Source of the DNA: JAVZOV01 sp049976445
GTDB lineage: Archaea; Thermoproteota; Thermoprotei; Gearchaeales; WAQG01
Direction: 5' to 3'
DNA length: 7,712 nucleotides
Assembly: GCA_049976445.1 (NCBI GenBank)
Contig: JBMFIF010000068.1
Span: 1 to 7,712, forward strand
Part shown: positions 5,799 to 7,712 of the stretch, in pieces
Numbering within the stretch: position 1 is the first letter of the stretch
How the letters are laid out: every line of letters begins with the position of its first letter
Notes under the pieces: generated by a model
Databases searched by the model: none
The model's input: only the letters and a program-made list of their open reading frames with translations
What the model was told of the DNA's origin: nothing
Made by a program: the position numbers and the translations under genes

Positions 5799-6392
5799 AT
5801 GAAACACTACTTCGGTATTGATCTAGCAGGTAGCCCTAAAAGACCAACAGGAATTTGTGTGTTAAGTGATGATATGAATGCTGAGACATTCATAGTGTAC
5901 TCTGATGACGATATTATTAAACTTGTTCAGAAAGTTAAACCAACAATTATAGCTATTGATGCGCCACTTTTTTTGCCTAAAGAAAGAAAAAGTTTAGATA
6001 CAAAAGAACCTGTACATTTAAGGGAATGCGACAAAGAACTATTAAGAATGGGTATTAAATTCTTTCCAATAACTTTAGGTCCAATGAGAATGTTAACAAA
6101 AAGAGGAATAAAATTACGAACAATATTAGAAACATCAGGATATAAAGTAATAGAAACATACCCAGGCGCAGCACAAGACATATTAGGCATTCCAAGGAAA
6201 AAAGATCCCATAGGCTTGAAAAATGGATTAATAAAAATCGGTATAAAAATAAACTCAAAAGAATTAAGCAAAGACGAACTTGATGCCATAACTTGTGCAC
6301 TAGTTGCAAAAATGTATTCTGAAAATAATTATAGTGCATTAGGAATAAGCGATGAAGGTTATATGATATTACCTCCGATAGTAAGAAAATAG
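5799..6392 (+). CDS. DUF429 protein, predicted RNase H-fold nuclease
   Basis: This 197-residue protein matches the DUF429 family (COG2410), predicted by fold to be an RNase H-like nuclease with no firmly established substrate. Acidic residues sit at the expected strand ends: D8 in YFGIDLAGSP (4-13), D54 in IIAIDAPLFLP (50-60), E76 and D78 in LRECDKELL (74-82), E119 in VIETYPGAA (117-125), and D159/D162 in KDELDAITCAL (158-168). The set of conserved acids appears complete, so activity is plausible. The start ATG 5799 is preferred because a TATA box lies 26 bases upstream; an in-frame TTG at 5781 lies almost against the TATA box and would not be transcribed. The gene is divergent from TIP49 with about 200 bases between starts, and a link with that ATPase is only suggested by proximity. 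Confidence 0.82.
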   Translation: MKHYFGIDLAGSPKRPTGICVLSDDMNAETFIVYSDDDIIKLVQKVKPTIIAIDAPLFLPKERKSLDTKEPVHLRECDKELLRMGIKFFPITLGPMRMLTKRGIKLRTILETSGYKVIETYPGAAQDILGIPRKKDPIGLKNGLIKIGIKINSKELSKDELDAITCALVAKMYSENNYSALGISDEGYMILPPIVRK

Positions 6393-6587
6393 TAATTATG
6401 AGAATCTAATTTTAAAAATATATAACATAATTAATTATTCGATATCGCATTAAGAATGAGAATGCATATTAAGAAACAAAATATTTTTTTATTTAAATGA
6501 TTCAATTTTTAATAACATTAACAATTTAACAGATTTATAATAAATTTAAGTTTTTATCTTATACAGACGTATGTTTAGCGAGTAAAT
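6393..6587. other. AT-rich intergenic region
   Basis: I see no gene in this stretch. It holds an imperfect inverted repeat, GCATT (6447-6451) with AATGC (6461-6465). A T run (6484-6490) may act as a transcription terminator for the DUF429 gene, although it is about 90 bases past the stop. The antiporter promoter occupies the right end. Confidence 0.6.
6551..6558 (+). promoter_or_regulatory. TATA box candidate for the antiporter gene
   Basis: TTTTTATC is centred about 33 bases before the GTG start at 6588, giving a predicted leader of roughly eight bases. No clear Shine-Dalgarno lies in that leader. Confidence 0.35.
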
Positions 6588-7619
6588 GTGGATACGTATA
6601 GTGTCTTATTTCAACTAGGTATTTTGGTGGGGGTTTCTGGATTATTTGCATATTTTTTAAAGAAAATTCGTGTATCGAGCGTAATAGGATACATAATTGG
6701 AGGTATTGTGCTTGGGCCTCTTACTGGAATTATTAATCCAAAATCTGATTTTATATCATTCATGGCTGAATTAGGCATTTTATTGATTGTTTTTGAAATA
6801 GGTGTATCGATGAAAGTTAGGTTTTTAAGAAAAGAGATTTTAAGTGTTAGCTCAATACTTATCGTAGAATTAATTGTTGTGATACTGCTTTCATATCTGG
6901 CGGGGTTAATGATCAATTTATCGTGGGCAAATACTGTTGTCTTAGCTTTAATAGCTATTAACACAAGTACTGTGATGTCTTTTAAATTAATGGAGGAAAC
7001 TGGTGTTAACAAAAAGTATCCTACTGAAGTTAGAACATTATTAGGTGTGGCCACACTCGAAGATTTATTAGCAATAATTAGTCTTTCCATTTTACCAACA
7101 TTATTAGCTACACGTGAAATAATATTTTATGATCTTTTTAAAATAATTTTGCATATTATCATAATCATGATTGCAATGATTGGGTTTGGATTAATTTTTA
7201 TTAAACAATTTATTGATAAACTTTACATATCTAGTGAAGAACTTGTATTATTAATTGGATTAGCTGTTGTTATGGTATTTTCATGGCTAGGCATAGAAAT
7301 AGGATTATCAGATACCTTAGGAGCATTCATTGGAGGTTTAATCTTTGCTGAAACAAAAATAGGAGAAGAATTCATAGTAAAAGGTAAATGGATGCGTGAT
7401 CTTTTTGCTTTTATGTTTTTCTCATCAATAGGGCTAACTTTTCCGGTTAATATCAACCTCGAACTAGTCATGATAGGAGCATTGATTAGTATAATAATAG
7501 TCTTCATTAAATTCATCGCATTCTCATTTGCATTCTGGAGTAGCGGTACCACATTAGAAAATGCTATAAACTTTGGATTTTACATGATTACAATTAGTGA
7601 ATTCTCAGTAATCATCTGA
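6588..7619 (+). pseudogene. CPA2-type cation/proton antiporter, truncated by an insertion
   Basis: The 343 residues form most of a Na+(K+)/H+ exchanger domain of the CPA2/Kef-NapA type, a membrane protein exchanging cations for protons. Visible motifs are GYIIGGIVLGPLTG (34-47), AELGILLIVFEIGVSM (60-75), INTSTVMSFKLMEE (124-137), the ion-site helix GVATLEDLLAIISL (153-166) with E158-D159, GLSDTLGAFIGGLIFAET (239-256), the DLFAFMFFSSIGLTF helix (271-285) and INFGFYMITISEFSVI (327-342). The last matches the family GEFxFVI motif; an intact protein should continue with one or two further helices and often a TrkA-like C-terminal domain. Instead TGA 7617-7619 follows at once, where an insertion-element end begins. 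The start is GTG 6588; no upstream alternative is apparent, and later starts would lose the first helix. A loss-of-function fragment is most likely, although the remainder may lie beyond the element. Confidence 0.8.
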
Positions 7620-7712
7620 CCTCTTCCCCGCCCTGAACAGTAGTTCAAAACTTTTTAGTGCAGGACAGTATTACAAAGTTTATGCAAACCATGCGCACAA
7701 TCCTACGATCTA
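7617..7712 (-). mobile_element. End of a TnpB-type (IS200/IS605-like) element inserted in the antiporter gene
   Basis: Read on the minus strand, the stretch ends GGGCGGGGAAGAGGTCA at 7633-7617. This strongly resembles the right-end/omega-RNA terminus widely seen behind archaeal and bacterial tnpB genes (GGGCGGGGAGGAGGTCA type). A 5-bp hairpin, TGAAC with GTTCA (7634-7638 and 7643-7647), adjoins it. The sequence turns abruptly GC-rich exactly where the antiporter frame stops. No TnpB tail can be read in the 96 visible bases, so this is either a non-coding 3' end, a non-autonomous derivative, or, in the opposite orientation, a left end. The rest lies outside the window. Confidence 0.6.

Noticed and set aside
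5927..6339. Two overlapping minus-strand open frames opposite DUF429
   Set aside because: They are shadows of the DUF429 coding sequence with compositionally biased, family-less products.
6447..6465. GCATT/AATGC inverted repeat as a strong terminator or operator
   Set aside because: The stem is only five bases with a nine-base loop and no adjacent T run; AT-rich DNA yields such pairs by chance.
6611..7552. Minus-strand open frames opposite the antiporter
   Set aside because: They are antisense to clear CPA2 membrane helices and show no independent coding evidence.
7634..7712. C-terminal TnpB coding on the minus strand
   Set aside because: The minus-strand frames across the visible 96 bases give no TnpB-like tail, and two of them contain stops early on; only the terminal motif supports the element.
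1..7712. CRISPR array, tRNA or rRNA genes
   Set aside because: I saw no regularly spaced repeats and no cloverleaf or conserved rRNA segments on either strand.

Overview
The window reads as a piece of an AT-rich archaeal chromosome, most likely from a thermophilic member of the TACK/Thermoproteota lineage. The evidence is a TIP49 (RuvB-like) AAA+ ATPase of archaeal/eukaryotic type, a four-subunit ferredoxin-dependent 2-oxoacid oxidoreductase, archaeal TATA elements about 25-30 bases upstream of starts, apparently leaderless first genes, and strong Shine-Dalgarno motifs (GGTGAT, AGGAGGTG) inside the operon. The genus cannot be fixed from the sequence. The 2-oxoglutarate assignment of the oxidoreductase is by subunit layout and motifs only.

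Layout from left to right. Positions 1-148 hold the last 29 codons of a TnpB (IS200/IS605 OrfB) gene and a structured 3' tail that is probably the omega-RNA/right end of the element. It runs convergently into a PadR-family repressor gene (156-512, minus). PadR is divergent from a very unusual 60-residue protein (606-788, plus): an aromatic/histidine module YRHY-GPWHWH-GPWYW-YRHY followed by a charged coiled coil. A perfect dyad (AGGTATC-AAA-GATACCT) lies between the two facing TATA boxes, with a third half-site downstream, so PadR probably controls itself and the small protein. This pair is the least described part of the window.

Positions 906-3683 are a tight operon korD-korA-korB-korG with 1-4 base overlaps, encoding the delta (two [4Fe-4S] ferredoxin), alpha, beta (TPP) and gamma subunits of a 2-oxoacid:ferredoxin oxidoreductase. 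A half-size EamA/DMT transporter (3788-4192, plus) follows. It converges on the TIP49 ATPase gene (4218-5600, minus), with a hairpin across the junction. Divergent from TIP49 is a leaderless DUF429 gene (5799-6392, plus), a predicted RNase H-fold nuclease.

The right end holds a CPA2-type cation/proton antiporter (6588-7619) that stops abruptly after 343 residues inside its last conserved motif. The stop codon is the first three bases of a sequence (7617 onward) that resembles, on the minus strand, the terminal GGGCGGGGAAGAGGTCA of TnpB elements. The antiporter therefore looks broken by an insertion. Both edges of the window carry TnpB-type element ends of different sequence, so the unique genes sit between two mobile elements.
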